A stretch of 59,868 nt of DNA, from NCBI GenBank assembly GCA_902633335.1, contig CACPFY010000007.1, positions 1 through 59,868 of the forward strand, given 5' to 3'. This DNA comes from an uncultured Pelagibacteraceae bacterium (GTDB taxonomy: Bacteria > Pseudomonadota > Alphaproteobacteria > Pelagibacterales > Pelagibacteraceae). The position numbers and the translations under genes are program-made. The notes under the pieces were generated by a model. The model did not search any database. It was not told the DNA's origin and saw only the letters and a list, made by a program, of their open reading frames with translations. Below are positions 1-7,473 of this stretch, piece by piece. The number at the start of each line of letters is the position of its first letter. Positions within the stretch are counted from its first letter, which is position 1.

Positions 1-1064
1 GTTATACATCTGGTACAACAGGAAATCCAAAAGGAGTAGTATATCACCATAGAGGGTCTTACTTAATGTCTACTGGCAGTGCTACTGCTTGGAACATGCC
101 CAACAGGTTAAATTTTTTAACTATTGTGCCTATGTTTCATTGTAATGGGTGGGGTTATCCATGGACTGTACCGATGTTAATAGGTCGAACTATTTGTTTG
201 AGAAATATTGACGTTAAAAAAATTTTTGAATTGATAGACAAATACAATGTCACGCATTTTGGAGGCGCTCCTATAGTTTTAAATATGATAACGGGCGCTC
301 CCGAAAAAGATAGGAAAAAATTAAAACAAAAAGTTTATGTTTTAACTGCTGGTGCGCCGCCTCCAAGTATCATTTTTAAAAAAATGAAGAGTCTAGGTTT
401 CGAAGTTATGCACGTATATGGATTAACAGAAACATACGGTCACGTAACACAATGTGCTTGGAACGAGTCTTGGGATGAACTTAATGAGGAGAAACAAAAT
501 GAAATTAAAGCTAGACAAGGAGTTCGATATCCAAACACCGAAGGTGTAGCTATAATGGATCCTGAAACTATGAAAGAGGTACCCAAAGATGGTAAAACAA
601 TTGGTGAGATAATGATTAAAGGTAACGTGGTAATGAAAGGATATTTTAAGGACAAAGACGCAACTGATAAAGCTATGAAGGGTGGTTGGTTTCACACTGG
701 GGATTTAGCAGTAATGCATCCTGACGGTTATGTAAAAATTCAAGATAGATCGAAAGATATAATAATTTCTGGAGGTGAAAATATTTCGTCTATAGAAATT
801 GAAAATACTTTAGCAAAACATCCATCTGTATCTATCGCGGCTGTTGTTGCAAAACCTGATGAGAAGTGGGGAGAGGTACCATGTGCATTCATAGAAATGG
901 TAAAGGATAAACCGGTCACAGAAAAAGAATTAATCTCTTTTTGTAAAGAAACCTTAGCCGGATTTAAAGTTCCAAAAAAAGTCGAATTTTGTGATTTACC
1001 AAAAACCTCTACGGGAAAAATTCAAAAGTTTGAGTTAAGAAAAAAAGCTAAAGAGTTAATCTAA
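1..1064 (+). CDS. Acyl-CoA synthetase (AMP-binding, AlkK-like), 5' truncated
   Basis: Activates a carboxylic acid to its CoA thioester through an acyl-AMP intermediate. The window starts inside the gene: the first complete codon is at base 3 and the frame stays open from there, so the N-terminal third is missing. The visible part opens with the phosphate-binding motif YTSGTTGNPKGV, followed by the GLTE motif (YGLTETYG), the hinge/ATP motif WFHTGDLA, DRSKDIIISGGENISS, and the C-terminal catalytic-lysine motif PKTSTGKIQK. The family is usually about 540 residues; 353 are visible. It belongs to the medium/long-chain AlkK-like ligases, which also include methylmercaptopropionate-CoA ligases (DmdB). 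The substrate cannot be read from sequence. It heads a plus-strand run that ends in a DmdA-like gene. Confidence 0.9.
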   Translation, partial: YTSGTTGNPKGVVYHHRGSYLMSTGSATAWNMPNRLNFLTIVPMFHCNGWGYPWTVPMLIGRTICLRNIDVKKIFELIDKYNVTHFGGAPIVLNMITGAPEKDRKKLKQKVYVLTAGAPPPSIIFKKMKSLGFEVMHVYGLTETYGHVTQCAWNESWDELNEEKQNEIKARQGVRYPNTEGVAIMDPETMKEVPKDGKTIGEIMIKGNVVMKGYFKDKDATDKAMKGGWFHTGDLAVMHPDGYVKIQDRSKDIIISGGENISSIEIENTLAKHPSVSIAAVVAKPDEKWGEVPCAFIEMVKDKPVTEKELISFCKETLAGFKVPKKVEFCDLPKTSTGKIQKFELRKKAKELI

Positions 1065-1077
1065 TTTAATTATAATA

Positions 1078-1527
1078 ATGGCAAAAATTTCAATTAATCT
1101 TAAATGGAAACTTAATGGTGGAGAATTATTGCCTGGCAAATATTCAAATAAACATCAAATTGAATTTAACGATCAAATTGTTATTAATGGAGACGCAGCT
1201 CCAGATTGGAATGGAAGCAAACAAAATAGTAATCCCGAACAAGCCCTTGCAGCAGCTTTAAGCAGTTGTCATATGATGACCTTTTTAGCTCTTGCTGCCA
1301 AAATGAATTGGCCAGTATCGGGATATACAGATAACGCAATAGCTACTTTAGGAAAAAATTCCAAAGGCAAAATGTCAGTAACAAATATTGAATTAAATCC
1401 AAAGGTAATATTTTCAAAAGAATTTTCTGTAGATGAAAATAAAATGAAAGAGGTACAAGATAGAGCTCATCGATATTGCTTTATAGCTAACTCTTTGTCG
1501 GATGAAGTAAAGGTGAAGATTAATTAA
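1078..1527 (+). CDS. OsmC/Ohr family protein
   Basis: A 149-residue OsmC-like protein. The family are small thiol-dependent peroxidases that reduce organic or fatty-acid hydroperoxides with a pair of cysteines. Both expected cysteines are visible: C64 in the helix motif SSCHMMTF and C134 in the RYCFIANS motif. No signal peptide, so cytoplasmic. It starts 13 bases after the acyl-CoA synthetase and ends 3 bases before the crotonase gene, so it is very probably co-transcribed with them. Inference: it may protect against peroxides or handle a sulfur compound produced in the same pathway. The family call is firm; the physiological substrate is unknown. Confidence 0.88.
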   Translation: MAKISINLKWKLNGGELLPGKYSNKHQIEFNDQIVINGDAAPDWNGSKQNSNPEQALAAALSSCHMMTFLALAAKMNWPVSGYTDNAIATLGKNSKGKMSVTNIELNPKVIFSKEFSVDENKMKEVQDRAHRYCFIANSLSDEVKVKIN

Positions 1528-1530
1528 CCT

Positions 1531-2340
1531 ATGAATTATAGAAAAAATAGCAAAGTTTTGGAAACTTACTTAAATGAAAATGGGGTAATGCGTTTTAACT
1601 TGAATAGTCCAGAGAATTTAAATGCTCTTTCTGAAAATATGATGGATTTAATGCAAAATGCTTTGGATAAGGCAAGTCATAATAAAAATGTAAGAGTAAT
1701 AATAATTTCAGGAGAGGGATCAACATTTTCATCAGGACATGACTTAAAAGAGTTGAAGGCTGCAAGAAAAGGTACAGATAAAGGAAAAAAATATTTTTTA
1801 AAAATAATGAAAAAATGCTCAAAGATGATGCAGACAATAATTAAATGTCCAAAACCAATAATTGCAGAAGTTGAAGGAACAGCTACAGCCGCTGGGTGTC
1901 AATTAGTTGCAAGTTGTGATTTAGCATACGCAAGTAGTTCAGCTAAATTTGCAACACCTGGAGTAAATATAGGTCTATTTTGTTCTACACCCATGGTTGC
2001 TATCTCGAGAAACTTATCCAACAAACATTCTATGGAAATGCTTTTAACTGGAGAATTAATTTCATCAGATAAAGCCGCTAAAATTGGTTTAATCAATGAT
2101 GTTATTGAAATAAATGAACTTAAAGACTTTGTATTAGATAAAGCCAAAAAAATTTCAAAAAAATCCTCGGTAACTTTAAAAATTGGTAAAGAAGCTTTTT
2201 ATAAACAATTAGATATGAAACTTTCCGATGCTTATGATTATGCTTCAAAGGTAATGGTTCAAAATATGCTTAAACTGGATGCAAAAGAGGGTATCGATGC
2301 TTTTATTGATAAACGAGAACCTAACTGGAAAGATAAATAA
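1531..2340 (+). CDS. Enoyl-CoA hydratase/isomerase-fold protein, ECHDC3-like
   Basis: A 269-residue crotonase-fold protein. The acyl-CoA oxyanion-hole segments are present (FSSGHDL at about 67-73 and TAAGCQ at about 119-124). The two glutamates that do hydration in classical enoyl-CoA hydratases appear absent: Q124 occupies the first position and G144 the second. This resembles the ECHDC3 branch, whose reaction is poorly defined, so assigning plain hydratase activity would be unsafe. The gene lies in the acyl-CoA synthetase to demethylase run, 3 bases after the OsmC gene, suggesting it acts on a CoA ester made by that ligase. Confidence 0.87.
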   Translation: MNYRKNSKVLETYLNENGVMRFNLNSPENLNALSENMMDLMQNALDKASHNKNVRVIIISGEGSTFSSGHDLKELKAARKGTDKGKKYFLKIMKKCSKMMQTIIKCPKPIIAEVEGTATAAGCQLVASCDLAYASSSAKFATPGVNIGLFCSTPMVAISRNLSNKHSMEMLLTGELISSDKAAKIGLINDVIEINELKDFVLDKAKKISKKSSVTLKIGKEAFYKQLDMKLSDAYDYASKVMVQNMLKLDAKEGIDAFIDKREPNWKDK

Positions 2341-2360
2341 TTTTTAATAAAGGCTTTGAA

Positions 2361-3137
2361 TTGATTACAGAAATTAAAAAGAAAAAAATATTTTCAAACG
2401 ATGTTGGGCATCCTTTTGATAAAAAAAAACCGACTATCATTCTATTACATGGCAGCGGCCAATCTCATGTTGTTTGGTCTTTAACTGATCAATTTTTAGC
2501 TGATAAAGGTTTTAATGTATTTACCTTAGATCTTCCAGGACATGGTAATTCCGAAGGACCTTGTTTAAAATCAATAGAAGAAATATCAAATTGGATAAAT
2601 GATTTTGTTGATCATGTTGGTATTGAAAAATCTATATTGGTTGCTCATTCTCAAGGATGCTTAGAGGCTCTTGAATTTGCGAAAAGCTTTCCAAAAAAAG
2701 TTGAAAAAATAGTTTTTATTGCAGGGTCCTATTCTATACCTGTTAACAAAAGTTTAATTGATCTAGCTTTATCTGGTGATATGGAAGCTATAAATTTAAT
2801 GATGAAATGGGGATACGGATCTTCAAAACAATTTATTGGAGGCAATCCATTACAAAAAATACTTAATTCTTCTAGAGAGGTAAGAGAGGTTCTAGCTGTA
2901 GACTTGATTGCTTGTAATAATTACAAAAATGGTGCTGATGCGGTAAAAAGCATAACGTGTCCAACGTTTTTTATTTTTGGTGAAATTGATAAGATGATTA
3001 GATTAGAATCAGGAGAAAAATTTGCAAAAATGATTAACAAATCTAAAGTTCATATAATTAAAAATTGTGGTCATATGATAATTTTAGAAAATGCGTTTGA
3101 GATGAGAGAAAAGATTTTAGAATTTTTAAACAAATGA
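2361..3137 (+). CDS. Alpha/beta hydrolase fold protein
   Basis: A 258-residue alpha/beta hydrolase. Visible are the oxyanion motif HGSG (about 30-33), the nucleophile elbow AHSQG with S97, a likely acid D210 in FGEID, and the catalytic histidine H238 in NCGHM, so the triad looks complete. There is no signal peptide. The start appears to be TTG at 2361 because no upstream ATG exists in frame; a weak purine-rich AAGG lies a few bases upstream. The stop overlaps the next gene's ATG by 4 bases, implying translational coupling with the DmdA-like gene. It could be a thioesterase or C-C hydrolase in the same pathway; the substrate is unknown. Confidence 0.85.
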   Translation: MITEIKKKKIFSNDVGHPFDKKKPTIILLHGSGQSHVVWSLTDQFLADKGFNVFTLDLPGHGNSEGPCLKSIEEISNWINDFVDHVGIEKSILVAHSQGCLEALEFAKSFPKKVEKIVFIAGSYSIPVNKSLIDLALSGDMEAINLMMKWGYGSSKQFIGGNPLQKILNSSREVREVLAVDLIACNNYKNGADAVKSITCPTFFIFGEIDKMIRLESGEKFAKMINKSKVHIIKNCGHMIILENAFEMREKILEFLNK

Positions 3138-4240
3138 AGAATTTTTACATAAGTAAATCACGAAGAGTAAGGTCTACACCTTTTACAAAAAAAATAGAAG
3201 AGCAGGGTGTCAAAAGCTATACAGTTTATAACCATATGTTATTGCCAACCTCTTTTTCCAATGTTGATGAAGAATATTTGCATTTAAAAAAAGATGTTCA
3301 AATTTGGGATGTTTCAGTGCAAAGAGAAATAGAAATTTCTGGTAAAGATGCACATCAACTAGTGCAACTAATGACATGTAGAGATCTTTCTAAATCAAAA
3401 GTAGGCAGTTGTTATTATGTACCATTAATTGACTCAAATGGTGGGATGGTAAATGATCCTTTAATTTATAAGTTAGCGGATAATATTTGGAGAGTATGTA
3501 TAGCTGACTCTGATGTTCTATTGTATGCAAAAGGAATTGCAGCAGGAAAAAAACTAAATGTAAAAATATTTGAGGCAAATATTGATACTTTGGCCATACA
3601 AGGTCCTAAGTCATTTAAATTAATGGAGGATGTGTTTGGAAAAGAAATTAGCGAGTTAAAATTTTTTAAATATAATTTTTTTAAATTTAAAAATAATAAG
3701 TTTTTGATTTCTAGATCAGGTTTTTCTAAACAAGGAGGTTATGAAATTCATGTAGAAAACGTAAAAGCTGGTTTAGAACTATATGATTATTTCTTTGAGG
3801 TAGGAAAAAAATATAATATTAAACCAGGGGCACCCAATCATGCTGAAAGAATTGAAGGAGGCTTATTGTCCTATGGAAACGATATGCTTATAAGCGATAA
3901 TCCGTTTGAATGTGGTTTTGAAAAACTAGTTCATCTAAACGACAATGTAGAATTTATAGGGAAAGACAGTTTAAAAAAGATTTTGAAAAATGGTATTAAA
4001 AGAAAACTAATGGGTGTAAAGATTAATTCAGATACATTAAACTTAACCAGCGTGGATTTGTTAAATAAAAAAAAACAAATAATAGGTAATTTGAGATCTG
4101 CTGCTTTTTCTCCAACTTTCAAGAAGATAGTTGGAATAGCTATGATTAATAAAGAATATTGTAAAAATAATGAGATTTTTAATATCAATTTAAATGATAA
4201 TTTAATTGATGGTGAAGTTTGTGAATTACCAATAATTTAA
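3134..4240 (+). CDS. dmdA: DmdA-like, THF-dependent DMSP demethylase family protein
   Basis: A 368-residue member of the aminomethyltransferase (GcvT) fold that resembles the SAR11 dimethylsulfoniopropionate demethylase over its full length. DmdA moves a methyl group from DMSP to tetrahydrofolate, giving methylmercaptopropionate. Recognisable segments are the start SKSRRVRSTPFT, YNHMLLP, QLMTCRDLSKSKVG, VNDP (D108), SGFSKQGGYE, ERIEGGLLSYGND and NPFECGFEK. Compared with the Pelagibacter ubique enzyme as I remember it, positions 197 and 206 carry F and H rather than W and Y, so substrate preference may differ. It is coupled to the hydrolase gene upstream by a 4-base overlap and followed after 1 base by the NDUFS4-like gene. 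A non-DMSP methyltransferase of the same fold is the main alternative. Confidence 0.75.
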   Translation: MKNFYISKSRRVRSTPFTKKIEEQGVKSYTVYNHMLLPTSFSNVDEEYLHLKKDVQIWDVSVQREIEISGKDAHQLVQLMTCRDLSKSKVGSCYYVPLIDSNGGMVNDPLIYKLADNIWRVCIADSDVLLYAKGIAAGKKLNVKIFEANIDTLAIQGPKSFKLMEDVFGKEISELKFFKYNFFKFKNNKFLISRSGFSKQGGYEIHVENVKAGLELYDYFFEVGKKYNIKPGAPNHAERIEGGLLSYGNDMLISDNPFECGFEKLVHLNDNVEFIGKDSLKKILKNGIKRKLMGVKINSDTLNLTSVDLLNKKKQIIGNLRSAAFSPTFKKIVGIAMINKEYCKNNEIFNINLNDNLIDGEVCELPII

Positions 4241-4241
4241 T

Positions 4242-4526
4242 ATGAAAAAAGCAAAAATTTATATTCCTTCTAAAACTGCAACTCAATCAGGTTTGGGGAA
4301 AGAGGATAAGTGGATTTTGGAGTTTGACTCTAAAGATACCACCACAAATCCATTAATGGGGTGGGAGTCTTCAAATGATACAATGGGAGAGGTAAAGCTT
4401 GAATTTTCAACTAAAGATAAAGCTATAGAATATGCCAAAAATAACAATATTTCTTACAAAGTCATTGAGCCTAATAAAAGAAAATTTATTATCAAATCTT
4501 ATGCGGAGAATTTTACTAAGAATTAA
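4242..4526 (+). CDS. NADH dehydrogenase accessory subunit, NDUFS4 family
   Basis: A 94-residue protein matching the ETC complex I subunit conserved region (NDUFS4 / 18 kDa subunit family). This supernumerary subunit of alphaproteobacterial and mitochondrial complex I sits on the matrix/cytoplasmic arm. Visible family traits are the start AKIYIPSKTATQSG, the tryptophan-rich core NPLMGWESSNDT and the end motif AIEYAKNNNISYKVIEP. No membrane segment. It is squeezed between the DmdA-like gene (1 base gap) and the SbmA-like gene (2 base gap), away from any nuo cluster, as is common for this subunit. Confidence 0.88.
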   Translation: MKKAKIYIPSKTATQSGLGKEDKWILEFDSKDTTTNPLMGWESSNDTMGEVKLEFSTKDKAIEYAKNNNISYKVIEPNKRKFIIKSYAENFTKN

Positions 4527-4528
4527 TT

Positions 4529-5533
4529 ATGTGGCGTAGTTTTTTTACAGATAAAAAATGGCTTTTGTGGTCCTGGGGTGGTTTCGCTTTTATAATACTA
4601 TCTCTTTTAGCTCAGACTTATATAGATGTTAAAATAAACGAGTGGTATAAAGGATTTTACGACCTTCTACAAAAAGCCCCAGAACGTGAATTATCAGAAT
4701 TTTATGATGGTATTTACCTATTTATGAAATTGGCCATCCCTTACGTCATTATTTATACAGTCACCAATTATTTTACTAGACTTTGGGCTTTTAGATGGCG
4801 AGAGGCTATGACATTTTCTTATATGCCTTATTGGAGAGCAGTGGATGCTAAAGTAGAAGGCGCCTCTCAAAGAATCCAAGAAGATGCAATGAATTTTGCC
4901 AAAATAGTTGAGAGTTTAGGCTTACAGATAGTAAGAGCTATAATGCTTCTGATAGCCTTTATTCCCATTTTATGGGGCTTATCCTCAAATGTAGTAATAC
5001 CATTTTTTAAAGATATCACTGGATCTCTAGTTTGGGTTTCTTTAACAGCTAGTTTGGGAGGTTTAGTAATAAGCTGGTTAGTTGGAATTAAACTTCCAGG
5101 TTTAGAATATAACAATCAAAAAGTTGAAGCGGCCTTTAGAAAAGAACTTGTTTACGGCGAAGATGATAGAAAAAACTACGTTCAAGCACCAACAATTTTT
5201 CAATTATTTACCGGAATAAAATTTAATTATCACAGACTATTTTTACATTATGGCTATTTCGATCTTTGGATAATTATGTACAACCAAACAATGATAATAG
5301 TACCTTATCTTTTAATGGGACCTGGATTATTTACCGGTGCAATGACATTAGGTGTTTTAATTCAAACCTCATCAGCTTTCAGAGAGGTTCAAAGTAGTTT
5401 TTCTTTATTTCTACAAAACTGGACAAGAATAACTGAATTAAGATCTATATATAAACGTCTTAATGAATTCGAGACTGCGATTAATTTTGGAAATAAGTTG
5501 AGAAAACCTCGAAAATCTGATGTAAGAGCTTAA
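4529..5533 (+). CDS. SbmA/BacA-family peptide transporter
   Basis: An inner-membrane protein of 334 residues from the SbmA/BacA family, which takes up peptides and modified peptides (microcins, defensin-like peptides, bleomycin) using the proton gradient and lacks an ATPase domain. Several strongly hydrophobic segments are visible, together with the family stretches RLWAFRWREAMTF, EGASQRIQEDAMNFA, LPGLEYNNQKVEAAFRKEL and FNYHRLFLHYGYFDLW. It is shorter than the enterobacterial proteins (about 400 residues), mostly at the N-terminus. Its stop overlaps the AEC gene start by one base, so the two are coupled. The natural substrate in a marine oligotroph is unknown. Confidence 0.88.
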   Translation: MWRSFFTDKKWLLWSWGGFAFIILSLLAQTYIDVKINEWYKGFYDLLQKAPERELSEFYDGIYLFMKLAIPYVIIYTVTNYFTRLWAFRWREAMTFSYMPYWRAVDAKVEGASQRIQEDAMNFAKIVESLGLQIVRAIMLLIAFIPILWGLSSNVVIPFFKDITGSLVWVSLTASLGGLVISWLVGIKLPGLEYNNQKVEAAFRKELVYGEDDRKNYVQAPTIFQLFTGIKFNYHRLFLHYGYFDLWIIMYNQTMIIVPYLLMGPGLFTGAMTLGVLIQTSSAFREVQSSFSLFLQNWTRITELRSIYKRLNEFETAINFGNKLRKPRKSDVRA

Positions 5534-6432
5534 TGGAGCTCTATTTAAAGTTAATTGATGTTCTTTTCCCTGTCTTCTTTATTATTGGAGTAGGTTATTA
5601 TCTTGGTAAAAAAGATCCAAATTTTGATACAACTTTCATAACAAATTTCGCTGGAAATATCGGTACACCAGCTATGATTTTTTATACAATTACAACAACT
5701 GGTGTAACTCTTGACGTATTTATAGAATATTTTATTTATGCTGTAATAATAATTGCGGGATTTGCAATTGTCGGCTTCATATTTTTATATATTCTTAAAA
5801 AAGATACTATTACAGAATTGCCACCATTAATTTTACCAAATACTGGTAACATGGGTGTTCCTATATGTCTCTTTGCTTATGGTACAGAAGGATTAGGTGT
5901 GGCATCTGCAATTGCATCTGTAATTATTTTATTTCACTTCACTATCGGTGTTTTATTAGCCAAAAAAAGTTTTTCATTAGATATTTTGGTAAAAAACGTT
6001 CCTATTTATGGAATTATTATTGCGGTTCTTTTTCTTTACTTTGAATGGGAGGTTCCAGGTTATATTGAGAACACTACGTTTTTATTAACTTATACAACAA
6101 TATTTTTAGTTTTAATGTCTTTGGGTATTGCATTAACAAGACTTAAAGTTGTTTCTTGGACACACGCATCTATACTTGGAGCAGTTAGGGTAGTTATCGG
6201 TCCAATTATAGGGTTTGCTCTTATTAAATTTTTAGGACTTACGGGTTTTGCTGCTGGGGTTCTCTTAATTCAGTCTTCTATGCCTAGTGCAGTTTTAACT
6301 TATTTAGTTGGCTCAATGTATTCCGAAAAGAGGGCAGTAGACAACGTAGCTAGTGTTATAGTTACTTCTACGCTAATGTCGTTTATATCAGCACCTGTAA
6401 TTGTTTATTTAAGTCTACGTTTTTTTCAATAA
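5533..6432 (+). CDS. AEC (auxin efflux carrier) family permease
   Basis: A 299-residue integral membrane protein with about ten hydrophobic segments in two halves, typical of the AEC family of secondary transporters for small carboxylates and related compounds. Family traits visible are the N-terminal VLFPVFFIIGVGYYLG, the PNTGNMGVPI motif near residue 95-105 and the C-terminal SSMPSAVLTYLVG motif. The ATG overlaps the preceding SbmA-like stop by one base, so it ends the same transcript. It is followed by a 380-base non-coding patch. Substrate and direction cannot be told from sequence. Confidence 0.87.
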   Translation: MELYLKLIDVLFPVFFIIGVGYYLGKKDPNFDTTFITNFAGNIGTPAMIFYTITTTGVTLDVFIEYFIYAVIIIAGFAIVGFIFLYILKKDTITELPPLILPNTGNMGVPICLFAYGTEGLGVASAIASVIILFHFTIGVLLAKKSFSLDILVKNVPIYGIIIAVLFLYFEWEVPGYIENTTFLLTYTTIFLVLMSLGIALTRLKVVSWTHASILGAVRVVIGPIIGFALIKFLGLTGFAAGVLLIQSSMPSAVLTYLVGSMYSEKRAVDNVASVIVTSTLMSFISAPVIVYLSLRFFQ

Positions 6433-6502
6433 ATACAATGACTTATCTTATATAATTAAAGTATAATATTAATATATAAGTAAATAATACTTACCTTAGT
6501 GT

Positions 6503-6532
6503 AATAATATCAACAAAAACATTGATATTATT
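6503..6532. terminator. Candidate bidirectional terminator hairpin
   Basis: A perfect 11-base inverted repeat, AATAATATCAA then TTGATATTATT, separated by 8 bases, located 70 bases past the AEC stop. The stem is almost all A/T and no clear T-run follows on either strand, so it would be a weak intrinsic terminator at best. It may be another structured element. Confidence 0.35.
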
Positions 6533-6607
6533 GATTAATTTATACATTGTTTTAGAAAAAAAAAATTATATTGAATAAAATCAATCAAATCAGAGCTTAA
6601 AAATACC

Positions 6608-6629
6608 CCTAAAATCAATGAATTTTAGG
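6608..6629. repeat. Short inverted repeat (8-bp stem)
   Basis: CCTAAAAT and ATTTTAGG flank a 6-base loop, forming a compact hairpin. It is followed directly by the palindrome CTTCTAGAAG (6631-6640). It might act as a terminator for either convergent gene, or be part of a recombination junction. Confidence 0.4.
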
Positions 6630-6654
6630 TCTTCTAGAAGTGGCTAATAGTGCG

Positions 6655-6665
6655 AATTCTAGAGC
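6655..6665. repeat. Direct repeat AATTCTAGAGC, copy 1
   Basis: An 11-base sequence found again at 6809-6819, 154 bases downstream, where it overlaps the stop codon of the alkyltransferase gene. Bases following both copies are loosely similar (a few bases later both reach an A/T-G-C-rich ATGC or TATGCC). This short repeat could be a duplication scar or by chance. Confidence 0.35.
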
Positions 6666-6808
6666 AATGCATAAAGAGAATATAGCGTTTAAAAGGCCAT
6701 AGATAGCATTTTTTTTGCGATTTTATATTCTATGGTACAACTGAGCCGCGAGTAAGCAAAAAAAGCAACCAAAGATTGAGAATTATGCTAAAACGCCCGT
6801 CAAACAAC

Positions 6809-6819
6809 AATTCTAGAGC
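6809..6819. repeat. Direct repeat AATTCTAGAGC, copy 2
   Basis: Second copy of the 11-base repeat. It covers the TAG stop of the minus-strand alkyltransferase gene (6813-6815) and its last coding bases, so the other copy could be a displaced piece of this gene's 3' end. Confidence 0.35.
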
Positions 6820-7088
6820 GTTATGCCCTCCTTTTTTAGCAGTTTTCTCTTAGTTTTAATACCACCTTTACCTGAATATCCTCCTAGTGAACCGTCTGAC
6901 TTAATCACCCTATGACAGGGTATTTTGGGAGCATAGGGGTTTTTACCTACTGCATTGCCCACAGCACGAGCTGAGTAGGGGCTTTTAATGGCTACAGCTA
7001 CCTCTTTATAGGTTTTGACCTTGCCTTTTGGTATTTTAAGCAAATACTTCCAAACTTTAATCTGAAAATCAGTTCCTTTCAGCTTCAT
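6813..7088 (-). CDS. ogt: Methylated-DNA--protein-cysteine methyltransferase, single domain
   Basis: A short (91-residue) MGMT-family protein made only of the C-terminal active-site domain. The methyl-acceptor motif PCHRV is intact, so direct O6-alkylguanine repair is plausible, unlike alkyltransferase-like proteins that lack the cysteine. Also visible are the helix-turn-helix and arginine-finger region YSARAVGNAVGKNP and the loop GSLGGYSGKGGIKTKR. I place the start at the ATG at 7086-7088 (MKLKGTDF), because family similarity begins there; a longer frame to 7130 would only add residues overlapping the next gene. It overlaps the cupin-like gene by 20 bases. It lies in the left part of the variable island. 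Confidence 0.87.
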   Translation of the reverse strand: MKLKGTDFQIKVWKYLLKIPKGKVKTYKEVAVAIKSPYSARAVGNAVGKNPYAPKIPCHRVIKSDGSLGGYSGKGGIKTKRKLLKKEGITL

Positions 7089-7470
7089 TTTGATATTTTG
7101 AACTTGTTTTGCTAGAGTGGTGGGGACCAACCAGCATAATAGTCCACGCAGGCTTATTATCCTTCAGTTTAAGGCTATGTTTATCCGTGTTTTTTCTGAA
7201 ACCAATGTATCCAGGACCTCTCCAAAAAGTACCTTTATTAGTAGTTTCCCAATAACCACCTTTTAAAATGATTGTTATATATGACCAGTAATGATCGTGT
7301 AAATCTCCTCGATCTTCCTTGAGTATTTTATGTACTAAAATGTTGAATGGAAACCATTTAGGCCTTTTTCTAAATAAAACATAATACCTAATCATAAATG
7401 GTTCTGCTTTATCGTAATCTGGCCAACTTGGCCCTCTATCTAAAATAACTCTTCTCCTGCTCTTGAACAT
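7069..7470 (-). CDS. Cupin-like hypothetical protein (phage-type)
   Basis: A 133-residue protein of unknown function. Its middle has a cupin-like metal-binding pattern: LHDHYWSYITI with H58 and H60, GGYWET with E75, a short barrel strand FWRGPGYIGF, and H98 in DKHSL. Proteins with this HDH plus GGYWE pattern occur in marine phages and their hosts as far as I recall. No signal peptide or membrane segment. The final 20 bases overlap the alkyltransferase start, so the pair is likely co-translated. Whether it is an enzyme or a binding protein cannot be said. Confidence 0.7.
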   Translation of the reverse strand: MFKSRRRVILDRGPSWPDYDKAEPFMIRYYVLFRKRPKWFPFNILVHKILKEDRGDLHDHYWSYITIILKGGYWETTNKGTFWRGPGYIGFRKNTDKHSLKLKDNKPAWTIMLVGPHHSSKTSSKYQNEAERN

Positions 7471-7473
7471 GAT

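Larger units (their letters stand above)
6433..6812. other. Non-coding convergent region with repeats and hairpins
   Basis: The longest gene-free stretch in the window, about 380 bases, between the convergent AEC and alkyltransferase genes. I see no tRNA and no convincing coding frame. It holds two hairpin-forming repeats (6503-6532 and 6608-6629), a looser inverted repeat (CCATAGA at 6697-6703 and TCTATGG at 6729-6735), a 10-base palindrome CTTCTAGAAG at 6631-6640, and one copy of an 11-base direct repeat whose second copy covers the 3' end of the alkyltransferase gene. The right half looks less AT-rich than its surroundings. It marks the left edge of the variable region and could be the relic of an insertion junction. 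Confidence 0.6.

Noticed and set aside
6433-6812. tRNA, tmRNA or other known RNA gene in the longest gap
   Set aside because: No clover-leaf, T-arm or tmRNA-like end could be found; only short hairpins and repeats.
7089-7130. Longer N-terminus of the alkyltransferase
   Set aside because: The extra residues overlap the cupin-like gene and show no family similarity; ATG at 7086-7088 starts the conserved domain.
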